Of a stretch of 64,000 nt of DNA, positions 52,525-63,735 are shown piece after piece. The translations under genes were made by a program, and so were the position numbers. Below the pieces are notes generated by a model that was given only the letters and a program-made list of their open reading frames with translations, was not told where the DNA came from and made no database searches. The DNA comes from Zeugodacus cucurbitae (taxonomy: Eukaryota; Arthropoda; Insecta; Diptera; Tephritidae): assembly GCF_028554725.1 (NCBI RefSeq), contig NC_071668.1, positions 39,942,501 to 40,006,500 on the forward strand, in the 5' to 3' direction. The first letter of the stretch is position 1; the number at the start of each line of letters is the position of its first letter.

Positions 52525-55430
52525 TTATTTATTAAGAGAAGACAAAATAGTTTTTTTGATGCTAAATATTGAGTCAGATGGATCAAATGTGCTGGAATGC
52601 GAATTAAAATCATGACATATTCGGCAGAATGGTTCATTTAACTCAAAATTTGTTCTAGAAGATTTTAGAAATAATGGTCTAAACTGCCTGGATGAACGCA
52701 ATGGGACATTAAACTTAATATCAGACAAAAGGAATGAACTACAAACTAAACCATTCAGAAGTTTTACTAGAAAAATTATACCTAGCATTTCTCTGCGACT
52801 AGTGAGTGTGGGAAGATTTATAAGTTTTAAACGACTAGTATACGGGGGAAGATTCAATCTTGAATCCCAATGTAAGTGGCCTAAAGCAAAAAGTAAAAAT
52901 TGTTTTTGAACGGACTCAAGCTTATCAGAATGGGATTGATAGCTAGGATTCCATACCACAGAACCATACTCCAATATAGGCCTTACCAATGTTGTAAAAA
53001 GAATTTTAGTAATATACGGATCACTAAATTCTTTAGACCAACGTTTAACAAAGCTAAGAGCACCTTTAGCTTTTAAGACAATTGGATTTACATGAGAATT
53101 AAAATTTAGTTTAGGGTCCATATTAACTCCTAAATCAACAAAGCTAAAAACTTGCTCTAAACTGAAGTTATTTATTACATAGGGGGAAAGATCAACAGTT
53201 CTACGGGAAAAGCACATCGTTTTACATTTTTTAAGATTCAGTGGCATATCATTTTTGTGACACCAAGTAACTAAATTATTTAAATCCGATTGCAACTCAG
53301 TCCTTTCGTTATGAGAAGTATATGATTTAAAAAGTTTTACATCATCCGCATATAATAAAATTTCTGAAAACTTAATTACTGAAGGTATATCATTGATGAA
53401 CAACAAGAACAGAATCGGGCCGAGATGACTACCCTGTGGAACCCCTGAAGTGACACTAATTGAATCGGATAAAGTATTATTAAATAAAACTTGTTGTTTT
53501 CTGTTTGTAAGATATGAGGATACCCATTCAAGAAGTCTTGGTTGAAAACCAAGAAGATTCAGTTTTTGCAAAAGAATTGAATCTTAATTAGAGAATAGGG
53601 AATCTTATTATCCCTAAAACCCATTGACACATGGTTTACAAATTCAAGCAAGTTAGTTACTGTAGATTTCCCTTTACAAAATCCATGCTGAGAGAATGAA
53701 ATTAAAGGAGAGATTAAGAAAGTTATTTGGTCAGTGACAATAGCTTCAAAAAGTTTGGGTATAGCTGACATTTTAGCTATCCCCCTATAGTTCTCAACAG
53801 ATGATCTAACTCCACTTTTATGCAAAGGTAATATAAAAGAGTTTTTCCACATTGACGGAAAAATACCTTGTTTAAGAGATAGGTTAAAAAGCTTAGTTAA
53901 GGGCAGATAGATATATTTTGCGCAATTTTTAAGAAAGCTTGAGGGAATCATATCAGGGCCATATTTAAACGAATCTTTTAACGTAACTAAATAATTTAAG
54001 ACATCTGTTTCAGAAATAATTGGTGTATTAATTACAGTACTCGGACATAACACTTGATGATATGGCACATTCATAGGGTAGTTTGAACAATAATTGGATT
54101 TGAAGAATTCTGCAAACATATTAGAAATAATATAATTGTCACATGACATTGTTGATTTATATTTCATCGCGGACGGAAAATTTGAAATCCTGCGTTTGGA
54201 GTTAACGAAACCATAAAACAATTTCGGATTACGAATAATATTATTTTTTACTTTGATTATGTAGTTTTTATAACATTTTTTGTTAAGTTCCTCAAACTGA
54301 CGACGCAATTTAGAATATTTTAAATAGTCAACAAGAGCTCCAGTTCTTTTATAAAGTTTAAAAGCACGAGCTTTTTTATTTTTTAATCTACATAGCTCAT
54401 TCGAATACCACAAATTTGAACTTTTTCTTTTGATAATAAAACATTTCGGAACAAATCTTTCAAAAATATTAAAAATTGTTTCATTAAAATGTGATACATT
54501 TAATTCAATATTTCCACTATAATCAGGCCAAGTCAATTTAGAAAGTTCACAATTAATCTTTTTGAAGTTAGCTTTCGCAAAGTTGAACCGAGAACAAAGG
54601 TCCTGTTTGTTGCATACAAGTAATTCGTCTATGATTTCGATATTAATTTCCAAGGCAGGGTGATAAGAGTCCTCTGGCAAAACTAAAGGATCAGATCGGA
54701 CCACAGAAACTGTTGAAGTATTATCAACATAGACCAAATCTAAGAATTTACCAAACTTGTTCGGTATTAAGTTAATTTGGTTAAGACCCATCCCAGACAT
54801 TTCTTCCAAAAACTCATTAAAGCTTAAACGAGTGCAAAAAGGGGTAATGCAATCGTCAACAGATTTCCAAGATACACACGGTAAATTGAAATCGCCTAGA
54901 ACAATTATGTAATCAGTATTCTTAGCAATTGAAAAAACATTATTTATTAAAGAAACATGCTGCGTATATACAGATAAGTCCGATTGAGGCGGAATATAAG
55001 ATAAAGTTAGATAAATAGAACATTTATTAATACAAATTCGTATGCACTTAAATTCAATAAAGTCCGCATGAGGAACTTCTACTTCTTCAGATGGAATTGA
55101 AGAATGCACAGCAAATAATACACCCCCCCCGACTCTGTTCAGTCGATCGCATCTAAAGATTTGAAATTCACTATTTAATATTTCATTATCAAAGATATGA
55201 GGTTTAAGCCAAGTTTCAGTAAAAGCGATGACTTTAAAATTACAATTAGTGCTGTTCAAATACAATTCTTTTAATTTTGTATTTAAACCCCTTACATTTT
55301 GATAGTGAATTTGTAATGAATTTTTTATAATTAGTTTTTTGAATCCGCGGCATTTTTTGGAATATGAGCAATTACAGTTTGTTTTTGTTGCTTTTGCTCG
55401 AATTCGCGCACGAAAGCACCAGGTGGCCAA
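52525..55430 (-). pseudogene. CR1-like LINE ORF2, endonuclease-RT, missing RT motif A
   Basis: The -1 frame is open from 55430 but has no ATG before the endonuclease. Endonuclease: IHYQNVRGLNTKLKEL, AFTETWLKP, VLGDFNLPCVSW, then SYHPAL in place of SDHxxL. RT: SFILPLHKSGVRSSVENYRG, HGFCKGKSTVTNLLEFV. The frame then fails at 53559-53580: text jumps from RDNKIPYSLIK to ILLQKLNLLGF, losing about 20 residues that should hold motif A (DxxYxDFxKAFD) and the first catalytic Asp. The rest, 53571-52525, is open: SGVPQGSHLGPILFLLFIND, LLYADDVKLF, thumb and C-terminus. RT activity is therefore not possible from this copy. Confidence 0.85.
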
Positions 55431-56197
55431 AATGATTCATCAAGTGGCAATTGAAAATTAACAGCTGAAACGCCAATCTTGAAAGAAGATATGTTTCTTT
55501 CGTATTTAAAGTTAAATTTTCTCACATCAATATCAATATCGTTAATTTTTAATTTCGACGAGATGTAAAACTTTATATCTTCGATTGTGGTATCCGAAGC
55601 GAATCTCGAAACGAAAATAGATTTTCGTTGAGGTATTACTACCAAATTTTTTGCCACAAACTCAAAGTTAATAGGAGGCGGATCCTGAATAGTTTTCCGC
55701 TTAAGGTTATCGTTAATTGTTTTCGGAGGATTAAGCACTTTTGAAGAGGAAGGCTTCTCTCCTTGAGGGCAAGGAGATGAGAGATTAATAAGGTCTAATT
55801 TCACCGGTGACATACTTTTCACGGACAAAGTGGCAGGTTCCTCATTAGACGGACGTTTACGTTTTGATGAAGGCTTAGCATTATCATCTTGATCATTTAG
55901 GCATTTAAATGATTGAAACAACACTTCATAATGCTTAAATTTTTCTGTAAGGTTTTGAAGTTCTCGACCGATTTCTTTAAAATTATTGCGCGCCTGTTTA
56001 AAAACTTTAAATAATTCAATATCTGTCGGTCTACACTTTAAGCACGACCAGCGCAGACCCTTTCCATCGAGAATAGAATCTAAGATTCTACCTGTCAATC
56101 CAGCACATTTAAGATGGGCAAGCCCGTCACAAAGCCAACAAGAAACAAAACGATCAGAATCGCCTTTAATAGTACAATTCGGAAAATTGCAAGTCAT
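55331..56197 (-). CDS. CR1-like LINE ORF1, PHD-finger protein, 288 aa
   Basis: ATG at 56197. Residues about 3-56 form a Cys4-His-Cys3 zinc finger (CNFPNC, CWLCDGLAHLKC, then WSCLKCR), the PHD pattern found in ORF1 of several CR1-group LINEs, thought to help nucleic acid or protein binding. Residues 60-100 are helical, possibly coiled coil (FKQARNNFKEIGRELQNLTE). A Ser/Lys/Pro-rich linker follows. Residues about 195-275 (KSIFVSRFASDTTIEDIKFY, then FNFKYERNISSFKIGVS) look like an RRM-type or esterase-like fold; I favour RRM-like. The frame is open to a TAA at 55331-55333. Its last sense codons are AAA AAC, part of a slippery heptamer. It overlaps ORF2 by about 100 nt. Confidence 0.8.
   Translation of the reverse strand: MTCNFPNCTIKGDSDRFVSCWLCDGLAHLKCAGLTGRILDSILDGKGLRWSCLKCRPTDIELFKVFKQARNNFKEIGRELQNLTEKFKHYEVLFQSFKCLNDQDDNAKPSSKRKRPSNEEPATLSVKSMSPVKLDLINLSSPCPQGEKPSSSKVLNPPKTINDNLKRKTIQDPPPINFEFVAKNLVVIPQRKSIFVSRFASDTTIEDIKFYISSKLKINDIDIDVRKFNFKYERNISSFKIGVSAVNFQLPLDESFWPPGAFVREFEQKQQKQTVIAHIPKNAADSKN
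55334..55358 (-). promoter_or_regulatory. Candidate -1 ribosomal frameshift sites at ORF1/ORF2 overlap
   Basis: On the minus strand ORF1 ends TCA AAA AAC TAA. The heptamer A_AAA_AAC (55340-55334) is in the correct register for simultaneous slippage, and the -1 frame from that point reads K-L-I-I-K-N-S-L-Q-I-H-Y into the ORF2 endonuclease. A second in-register heptamer A_AAA_AAT lies at 55358-55352. ORF2 lacks its own upstream ATG. No strong downstream stem or pseudoknot is obvious by eye. Confidence 0.55.
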
Positions 56198-56559
56198 TAT
56201 GAAAAAAAAAAAATTTTAAATTGAAGGAAAAAACAGAATAGTAAATAATAATAAAAATTAAAATATGATATAATAGTAAATAGAAAAACAATAATAGTTA
56301 TACTGAATTAGCCGAGATCACAACCAATATAATAGTGAGCAGTTTGAGAAGCACTGAGCCACTTAAAAATAACACGCAAACAGCTGTGAGCAAAAATGAA
56401 AGAAAAAAAGACGAATCAAAAGAAAAAGAGCAAATTAAAACAAAAACAATATGCAATCGCACAAACAATTGCAAAGTAGGAAATAAAATTGATAATTGAT
56501 AACAACAACAAATGATTTAAAAGACTCGGCACCAGAATTTAAGAAAATAGTTAAAATAG

Positions 56560-57010
56560 TATCTTACAAAAAAGTCGAGAAATCGCATATTGCTATCAGC
56601 AACAGCTTGACATAATTATATGCGTTATTTTAATATAATAAATATTTTAAGAATGAATTTAATTTTTACTTGCACTATAACAGAATACTTTCCTTTTCTA
56701 TTGTAGTAACTAATACTATCCTTGGACGGCTGTAAGATATGTATCTGAATCCCATAAATACATCCCAAAACATGTGGGAATGGGTGTGATCGGCAAGACT
56801 CAAAAGCTTCCGCAACTCTCATTTGGCTCTGCTCAGTTGTATGCATTGACTCTCTCTCTGTAACAAGCTCTCATTGCAATATTACAATTGTCTCTAACTT
56901 CGGGAAAGCTACTCTGATTTTAAAGCTATTGTCATATAAAGACACTTCTTCAACGCGACTCCGGGACATCCAGTAGGCAACTTATTCCATAATAGCCCGA
57001 GAATACATAG
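56560..57010 (-). pseudogene. PIF/Harbinger nuclease, N-terminal and DDE-start remnant
   Basis: Minus-strand reading MRVAEAFESCRSHPFPHVLG, then CIYGIQIHILQPSKDSISYY and NRKGKYSVIVQ matches the first catalytic block of Harbinger nucleases (GCIDGTHI...YYNRKGxxSxxxQ), with the catalytic Asp of IDG replaced by Tyr. After a GT...AG-like gap, AVADSNMRFLDFFV matches the next conserved block (xAVCDxxxRFxDxxVG). Upstream text to about 57010 is frameshifted. 56231-56559 holds degraded sequence and the LINE 5' flank. Confidence 0.65.
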
Positions 57011-57369
57011 TAATTTCAAGAAAATGGAGTAATAATAATATAACATTTCAATTATCAATAACATTTCTTACCTCGAAAGTTGGAATTTGCATTTTGAAAT
57101 GACTCTAAAACAATTCATTCGGAATCTAATTAATGGTTTCCAAAATATTTTTATATTTTTGTTATGCTTTTCCTTAGCACATTTTTCTGCACTAATAATG
57201 TAGCAAAATTTTTACGTTTACGTAAAAGTATTTTTGCTATTAATAACGAATTTGATTTTTTAAAATCATTTTTTTTATTACAGTTGTACCTAGGATACAA
57301 TGAGTAAATACTAACAACAATTTAATTCTAATAAGTTAAAAATAATAATTAAGCGAAATGTTAGAGAAA

Positions 57370-58430
57370 CTCATTTGCTGTTACAGTTGCTTTTCTAAGT
57401 CTGAAGACCTCATACGTTTCAGTCGGTTTTCTCGATCAGAAATTCCGATGAGTCAAGATGCCTCTTCATTTACATGCTGTCTAAGCCTCGTTTCGTGAGT
57501 CCTTGTAACTTTGGTTATTTCGTTTACAACCGAATCCACACCAAGATCACGGTGAAGGTCAGCAGATCTAATATAACAAGGAGCATTAACTATACTTCTT
57601 AGAACCTTATTTTGGAAGCGCTGAATGCAGGCAATACAGTTTGGACTTGGGCAACCTCATAGTTGAGCTCCATAGGCCCAAATTGGCTTTAGTACTTGAT
57701 TATGTATAAACAGCTTGTTTTCGATTGAAATTTAAATCAGGCTCACCCCTTTTTTCTTGACATGCTCTTTCCAGCGAAGCTTGGCATCTAGGGTGATTCC
57801 AAGATACTTAGCATTATTGTGATGTGGTATAGGAGTACCATTTATATAAATAGGATGGTATGATGTTTTATGACTGCTGTTTGCACTCGAAGGGTAGATA
57901 CTGAGGTTGACTCTACTGCTGCTAACAGGGCTGTGTCATCCGCAAATGTCGCTGTCACATAAATTGGGTCAGTGGGGATATCACTTGTAAAAAGCAAGTA
58001 AAGCATTGGCCCCAACATACTTCCCTGGGCAACACCCACTTCTATCGATTGCAAGTTTGAATATGCATCCTCTTGTTTTATGCGAAAGTATCTATCTTTT
58101 AGGTAGGAAGCAATTATTTCGCAATATTGTTTGGGTAACATACATCAATTTCAGCACTAGACCCGAATGCCAAACTCTATCAAAAGCTTGAGACACGTCT
58201 AAGAAGGCCGCCGAACAAACGTTCCTATTATCCATAGCATTTTCAACGTTAATTTCGTTTGGTGTACCTGGTCAATTGTTGAATGGTGATCACGAAAGCC
58301 GAACTGACACCTTATACCAGGGTGTTTTCGATCTATTATTGATTTGAGCCTCTTTATGAGAACATTCTTGAACATTTGCTGGCAGCAGCGATATTGGCCT
58401 ATAAGATGTGATATCATATATGTGCGAATA
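57370..58430 (-). pseudogene. Jockey-clade LINE RT and C-terminal fragment
   Basis: Reads on the minus strand, with breaks: CQFGFRDHHSTIDQVHQ, then EIIASYLKDRYFRIKQEDAY, VGVAQGSMLGPMLYLLFTSD (motif B), VTATFADDTALLA (catalytic pair), a thumb text with KHVKKK, then PIWAYGAQL, CPSPNCIACIQRFQNKVLRS and IVNAPCYIRSADLHRDLGVD. This is the Jockey-clade pattern, different in sequence from the elements at 13-33 kb. Motif A is lost near 58200 and several stops exist. 57011-57369 shows nothing recognisable. Confidence 0.75.
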
Positions 58431-58559
58431 ATAAATAATTAAAACGTGATTTATTCACTTTAACGTACTTAACGTAGTAATTAATTTCGAAATACCACGC
58501 GGAAAACATTTATCACTATTTGAGCGCAGTAGAATTCAATTGATATGAAAATTTGGGAC

Positions 58560-59110
58560 AAAAATAATGAATATCTCGAAAAAAACTCGTAATGAGAAAA
58601 ATAAATGTTCCTTTCCAAAAAAGTCCGAAATTTATGGGACAACACGAAGAAGTGGGCGTCCTCCCAAGATTCATGAACGGTCGAAGAAAATAAAAACATT
58701 TTCCTCACAAAAATTAGGCAGCAAATAATTCTATAATTGTCCACTCGTCGAGATCAAACATAAGTTGCTACCTCAACACAAAACATCAAGGATGCTATAT
58801 ATCCAAAGGCAGTTGTTGTGGGGTTAGAAAATATTAATTTAGACTGCCCGACAACAGTGACAAATATTGGAGCGATATTCGACAACCACTAGAAACAAGT
58901 CATTCGAGAAATTTCCAGAAATGATCTCTCATGGTATGGTGGGCTTTCAAGTACCATGGATTAACCCCAATTTCTTTTATAACGCACTGCAGCTGCAACA
59001 AGGGGTGCCTTTTCGGATAGAAATATAGCTTTAATGGACTTGCCCGCTATAAGCCCCGACTTAAACCACATGGAAAATCTGTGGAGATTACTTTTGCAGC
59101 AAGTTTAATC
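58560..59110 (+). pseudogene. Tc1-like transposase relic
   Basis: Plus strand, frames shifting: TTRRSGRPPKIHERSKK (the basic GRPR-type hook between HTH motifs), HGMVGFQVPWI (like VMVWGGFSxxG near the first/second catalytic block), and MDLPAISPDLNHMENLWRLL (the SPDLNPIENLW block before the last catalytic residue). Many stops. No terminal repeats identified. Confidence 0.65.
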
Positions 59111-59513
59111 CGGTTTTCGACAATTTTATTAAGTTAGAGATCTAAGGAGTGCATTGAAGCCGAAAGGAAGAAAATACCTATTTCCACCATTAGCTCTTTA
59201 ATTGAATTCATGATAAGTTTGATTTTATATACTAAACTAAACCAAGAGAATTGAATATTGGATTTTTTCTTTATCAGTAATAATTTTTGTTTTATTTTGT
59301 TAATAAATTTATAGGTTAGTTCTATTAATAAAGAACATAAGAAATATTCATACGACATATAATGATTAATGGAAGCGATTCTTAGCTTGTACGCTATACT
59401 TATTAAGTGGACTGTAGTATACCTTTATTTGCTTGTCAAGTTTCGTATTTTTATATGCAATTCTTTTGGTTTAAATTTATCTGCCATTTGACCAGATATG
59501 TATATCAGCATAT

Positions 59514-60949
59514 ACAAGCAAGGGCTAAGTTCGGGTGTAACCGAACATTTTATACTCTCGAAATTTATTGATGTAATTTTATAAAGATAACACAATTCGA
59601 CCCATAAAGTTCAATAGAATAACGAAAATCATCATAAATAGTATATGGAGACGGAGGTAATTCCTAAACCGATTTCACTCGTTTTCACCACCAAGATACA
59701 AAGTATCGAAGACTATACGCTCACTTAATTTAATATTACTTATAATTAGGTATATGGGATCTGGGGGAAGTTATGACCCGATTTTTACCATATCAGGTAT
59801 AGAGAGAAACTGTTATAAGAAAAAAATTCAGAGGGGATGAATTACATAAAAATATCTGAGGGATTTACTTATATTTTCGGTGAAAAATTACCATTAGGCA
59901 CTGAGTTCTTCATGTTCGATATCAGGGGCCTTGAAAAGTCATGGTTCGATTTTGACAATTTTTCCACAAGTGATGTCACAGCTCAAATACAGTATTTGTG
60001 TAATGTTTTATTCCGCTATCTTCATTTGTTCCTAATGTATATATGTATTATAAAGTGAACGAATCAAAAGAATTCAAAATTGAGTTATATGGGAAGTAGA
60101 CGTAGTTGTGAACCGATTTCGCCCATATTCCACCCGTATCATCAGGGTGTCAAGAAAGTGTTATATACCGAATTTCATTGAAATCGGTCTAATAGTTCTT
60201 GATATATGGTTTTTGACCCATAAGTGGGAGACGCCACGCCCATTTTCCATTTTGTAAAAAAATCTCAATGCAGCTTCCTTCTGCCATTTCTTATGTAAAA
60301 TTTGGTGTTTCCGACGTTTTTCATTAGGGAGTTAACACACTTTTAGTAATTTTCAACCCAACCTTTGTATGGGAGATGGGCGTGGTTATTATCCGACTTC
60401 TTTCATTTATGGACTGTATAAGTAAATGGCTAAAATAAACGACTGCAGAAAGTTTGGTTTATATAGCTCTATTGGTTTGCGAGATATGTACAAAAAACTT
60501 AGTAGGGGGCGGGGCCACGCTCACTTCCCCAAAAAAATTACATCCAAATATGCCCCTTCATAGTGCGATCCTTCATACCAAATTTTATTTCCATAACTTT
60601 ATTTATGGCTTAGTTATGGCACTTTATGTGTTTTCGGTTTTCGCCATTTTGTGGGCATGGCAGTGGTCCGATTGTGCTCATTTTCGAAAGCAACCTTCCT
60701 ATGGTGCCAAGAAATAAGTGTGCCAAGTTTCATCAAGATATCTTAATTTTTACTCAAGTTACAGCTTGCACAGACGGACAGACGGACGGACGGACCGACA
60801 GACATTCGGATTTGAACTCCACTCTTTACCCTGATCACTTTGGTATATATAACCCTATATCTAACTCGTTTAGTTTTGGGTGTTACAAACAACCGTTATG
60901 TGAACAAAACTATAATACTCTCTTTAGCAACATTTGTTGCGAGAGTATA
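59514..60949 (-). mobile_element. HINE-like element, near-complete 1.4 kb copy
   Basis: Opens (plus view) ACAAGCAAGGGCTAAGTTCG, the GTTCGGGTGTAACCGAAC hairpin and TATACTCTCGAAA; ends with the GACGGACAGACGGACGG microsatellite and ACATTTGTTGCGAGAGTATA. Same long subfamily as 50413-51911. The open frame at 60454-60717 is repeated in other copies with breaks and is not a gene. 59111-59513, before it, holds nothing recognised. Confidence 0.7.
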
Positions 60950-61039
60950 AAAACATCTTTTAACGTATGTCCTTAAAAATTTTTGCGAAGTAAATAAATA
61001 AAACAGTTTATAACTCCTATTTTAGAGCTCGAAGTCGAA

Positions 61040-61103
61040 GTCTCTCTAACTCGATGTTTTTTTGTGGGTTATGGTGATTCGAGTTAGAGAAGTTCCACTG
61101 TAC
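61040..61103 (-). repeat. Inverted repeat, possible pogo-type terminus
   Basis: TCTCTAACTCGA and TCGAGTTAGAGA form a 12-bp stem across about 24 nt. On the minus strand the segment begins CAGTGGAACTTCTCTAACTC just after a TA, the form of a pogo/Tigger end. No partner end was located. Confidence 0.35.
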
Positions 61104-61762
61104 ATATATTTGTAAATTTTTACATTGCCCTTACTACACTTAATTTACTAATAATAAGTTTCACATTAACAGATAAATGACTACCATCGAAAGAGTAAAA
61201 AAAAATATTCCTCACACCAGAAATAACACAAGCCTATCCGGGGACAGGGCGACCTCTATAGTAAGACAAGACGATCAGTCATCAATAACTTCTCTATCAG
61301 GATATTCCCATCCAAATCAAGGAGAGACAAGTGCTAATTCCAGTGAAGTCTTTCCATATTGAAGATACAGGATGCAATTCGATTTATACCTACATATAAA
61401 CAATGGTAATCCTAAAATCGATACATAAATATCGAAGGAATTCTCGCGCTTATCAGTGGTAAAACAGGAGCCAGTCTTGATTGGAAATATATTAAGGACG
61501 CTCTCATTGTGCGCATTGCGCGGACAAGAGAAATGGGCCCACTCCATGTTAGAGTTCCACAATTCCGTACAGGAGGGTCTTTCTTTATGTTTATTATATG
61601 ACAAAATTAAAGTTTACATAGCATAGATCAATAAAACCGACCAACCTTGGAGAAGATTTTAAACGGGCTATAAAAGAAAGAGAAATATAATTCGCTCAAA
61701 AGAATATAAAACGGCAGAATCAAAAAGGCAGGTCAGAAAACAGAAATGCACAATTACAATGT
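61104..61762. other. Unassigned interval with short frames
   Basis: 61177-61362 is an ATG-started 61-codon frame, Ser/Thr-rich (SLSGDRATSIVRQDDQSS), with no recognised motif. 61317-61604 on the minus strand also reads open without known motifs. The segment abuts the RTE relic at 61763. It could be the start of a decayed LINE ORF1, which I cannot establish. Confidence 0.3.
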
Positions 61763-63735
61763 TTGGCAGTTTGGCGCCAATTGGTTATACCAAGCGAAGC
61801 CAGGTCCCTCTCCACCTGCTCCGTTCGCCGTTGCCAATGTTTAAGGGACCATAAATCTTCCGCAAAACCTTTCTCTCGAAAACTCCTAGTGCCGTCTCAT
61901 CGGATGTTGACATCGTCCACGCTTCTGCACCGTAAAGCAGGACGGGAATGATAAGCGACTTGTAGTGCTTGATTTTGGTTCGTCGAGAGAGGACTTTACT
62001 GTTCAATTGCCTACTCAGTCCAAAGTAGCACCTGTTGGCAAGAGTTATTCTGCGCTGGATTTCGAGGCTGACATTGTTCGTGTTGTTGATGCTGGTTCCC
62101 AGGTAGACGAAATTATCTACAACTTCAAAGTTATGACTGTCAACAGTGACGTGGGAGCCAAGACGCGAATGCGCTGACTGTTTGTTTGACGACAGGAGAT
62201 ATTTCGTCTTGTCCTCGTTCACCACCAGACCCATACGCTTCGCTTCCTTATCCAGTCTGGAAAAAGCAGAACTAACGGCGCGAGTGTTGATTCCAATGAT
62301 ATCGATATCATCGGCGTACGCCAGCTGCTGTACAATCTTATAGAAGATTGTACCTTCTCTATTTAGCTCTGCAGCTCGTATTATTTTCTCCAGCATCAGG
62401 TTAAAGAGATCACAAGAGAGTGAGTCACCTTGTCTGAAACCTCGTCTGGTATCGAACGGCTCGGAGAGGTCCTTCCCGATCCTGAAGGAGCTTTTGGCGC
62501 ATGGTGAATATCTGGTCTGTTGTTGATTTTCCAGGTCTAAAGCCACACTGATAAGGTCCAATCAGTTTGTTGACGGTGGGCTTTAGTCTTTCACACAGTA
62601 CGCACGACGGAACCTTATATGTGATGTTGAGGAGGCTTATCCCACGGTAATTGGCGCAAATTGTGGGGTCTCCCTTTTTGTGTATTGGGCAGAGTACACT
62701 GAGATTCCAATCGTCAGGCATGCTTTCTTCCGACCATATTCTGCAAAGAAGCTGATGCAAGCACCATATCAGCTCTTCGCCGCCGTATTTGAATAGCTCG
62801 GCCGGTAATCCATCGGCCCCCGCCGCCTTATTGTTTTTCAAGCGGGTAATTGCTATTCGAATTTCTTCACGGTCAGGCAATGGAACATATGCTCCATCGT
62901 CGTCGATTGGGGAATCGGGTTCGCCATCTCCTGGTGTTGAACTTTCACTGCCATTCAGCAGGCTGCAGAAGTGTTCCCTCCACAAACTCAGTATACTCTG
63001 GTCATCAATAACTAGATCACCTCTGGGGGTCCTACAGGAGTGTGCTCCGGTCTTGAAACCTTCAGTTAGTCGCCGGATCTTTTCGTAAAATTTTCGAGCA
63101 TAACCCCTGTCGGCCAGCTTGTCAAGCTCTTCATACTCACGAATTTCGGCCTCTTTCTTTTTTTGTCTGCAAATGCGTCTCGCTTCCCTCTTCAGCTCTC
63201 GGTACCTTTCCCATCCCGCTCGTGTTGCGGTCGAACGCAACATTGCGAGGTAGGCAGTCTGTTTTCTCTCCACTGCGAGAAGACAATCCTCATCATACCA
63301 GATGTTTTTTTGACTTTTCCAAAAGCCAATGGTTTCGGTTGCAGCTGTACGTAAGGAGTTTGATATGCCGTCCAACAGCTCCCTTATACCGAGATGCTGA
63401 TGAGTGCTCTCAGAGAGCAGGAGTGCAAGTCGAGTAGAAAATCGTTCGGCTGTCGGTTGTAATTGCAGCTTCTCGATGTCGAACCTTCCTTGTGTTTGTT
63501 GACGTGTGCGCTTTTCTACACAGAGGCGGGTGCGTAGCCTAGCTGCTACAAGATAGTGGTCCGAGTCGATGTTGGGACCACGAAGCGTACGCACATCAAA
63601 AACACTGGAGACATGTCGTCCATCTATAACAACATGATCGATCTGGTTGGGAGTGATTCGATCCGGGGACAGCAAAGTAGCTTGATGGATTTTCTTATGC
63701 TGGAATCTAGTAACGACCATATTTCGGGCCCGGCG
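61763..63735 (-). pseudogene. RTE-clade LINE relic, truncated at both ends
   Basis: From 63735 on the minus strand: TRFQHKKIHQATLLSPDRIT, DSDHYLVAA, the basic linker and RT start in one open frame to about 62480. A deletion of about 145 nt then joins the TMRQ region to KSSFRIGKDL, removing FVDFKAAFD with the first RT Asp. Reading continues YADDIDIIGINTRAV and AEAWTMSTSDETALG, and a second deletion joins NIGNGE to the EKD region near 61830. No tail or target duplication. 63736-64000 shows nothing recognisable. Confidence 0.9.

Larger units (their letters stand above)
52500..56230 (-). mobile_element. CR1/L2-group-like LINE with PHD-finger ORF1
   Basis: About 3.7 kb on the minus strand. ORF1 (56197-55331) has a PHD-type zinc finger. 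ORF2 (55430-52525) has an APE endonuclease and RT. The QIHYQNVRGLNTKL endonuclease start and RT style place it in the Jockey/CR1 superfamily, nearest CR1-like clades; exact clade unresolved. The 3' end near 52500 is AT-rich without a long poly(A). It is inserted inside a Harbinger relic. It has one visible lesion, a deletion in the RT core. Confidence 0.8.

Noticed and set aside
60454..60976. Open frames inside the HINE-like copies (for example MCFRFSPFCGHGSGP)
   Set aside because: The same text recurs in several copies in both strands with stops and indels; no known domain, so these are chance frames in a non-coding repeat.
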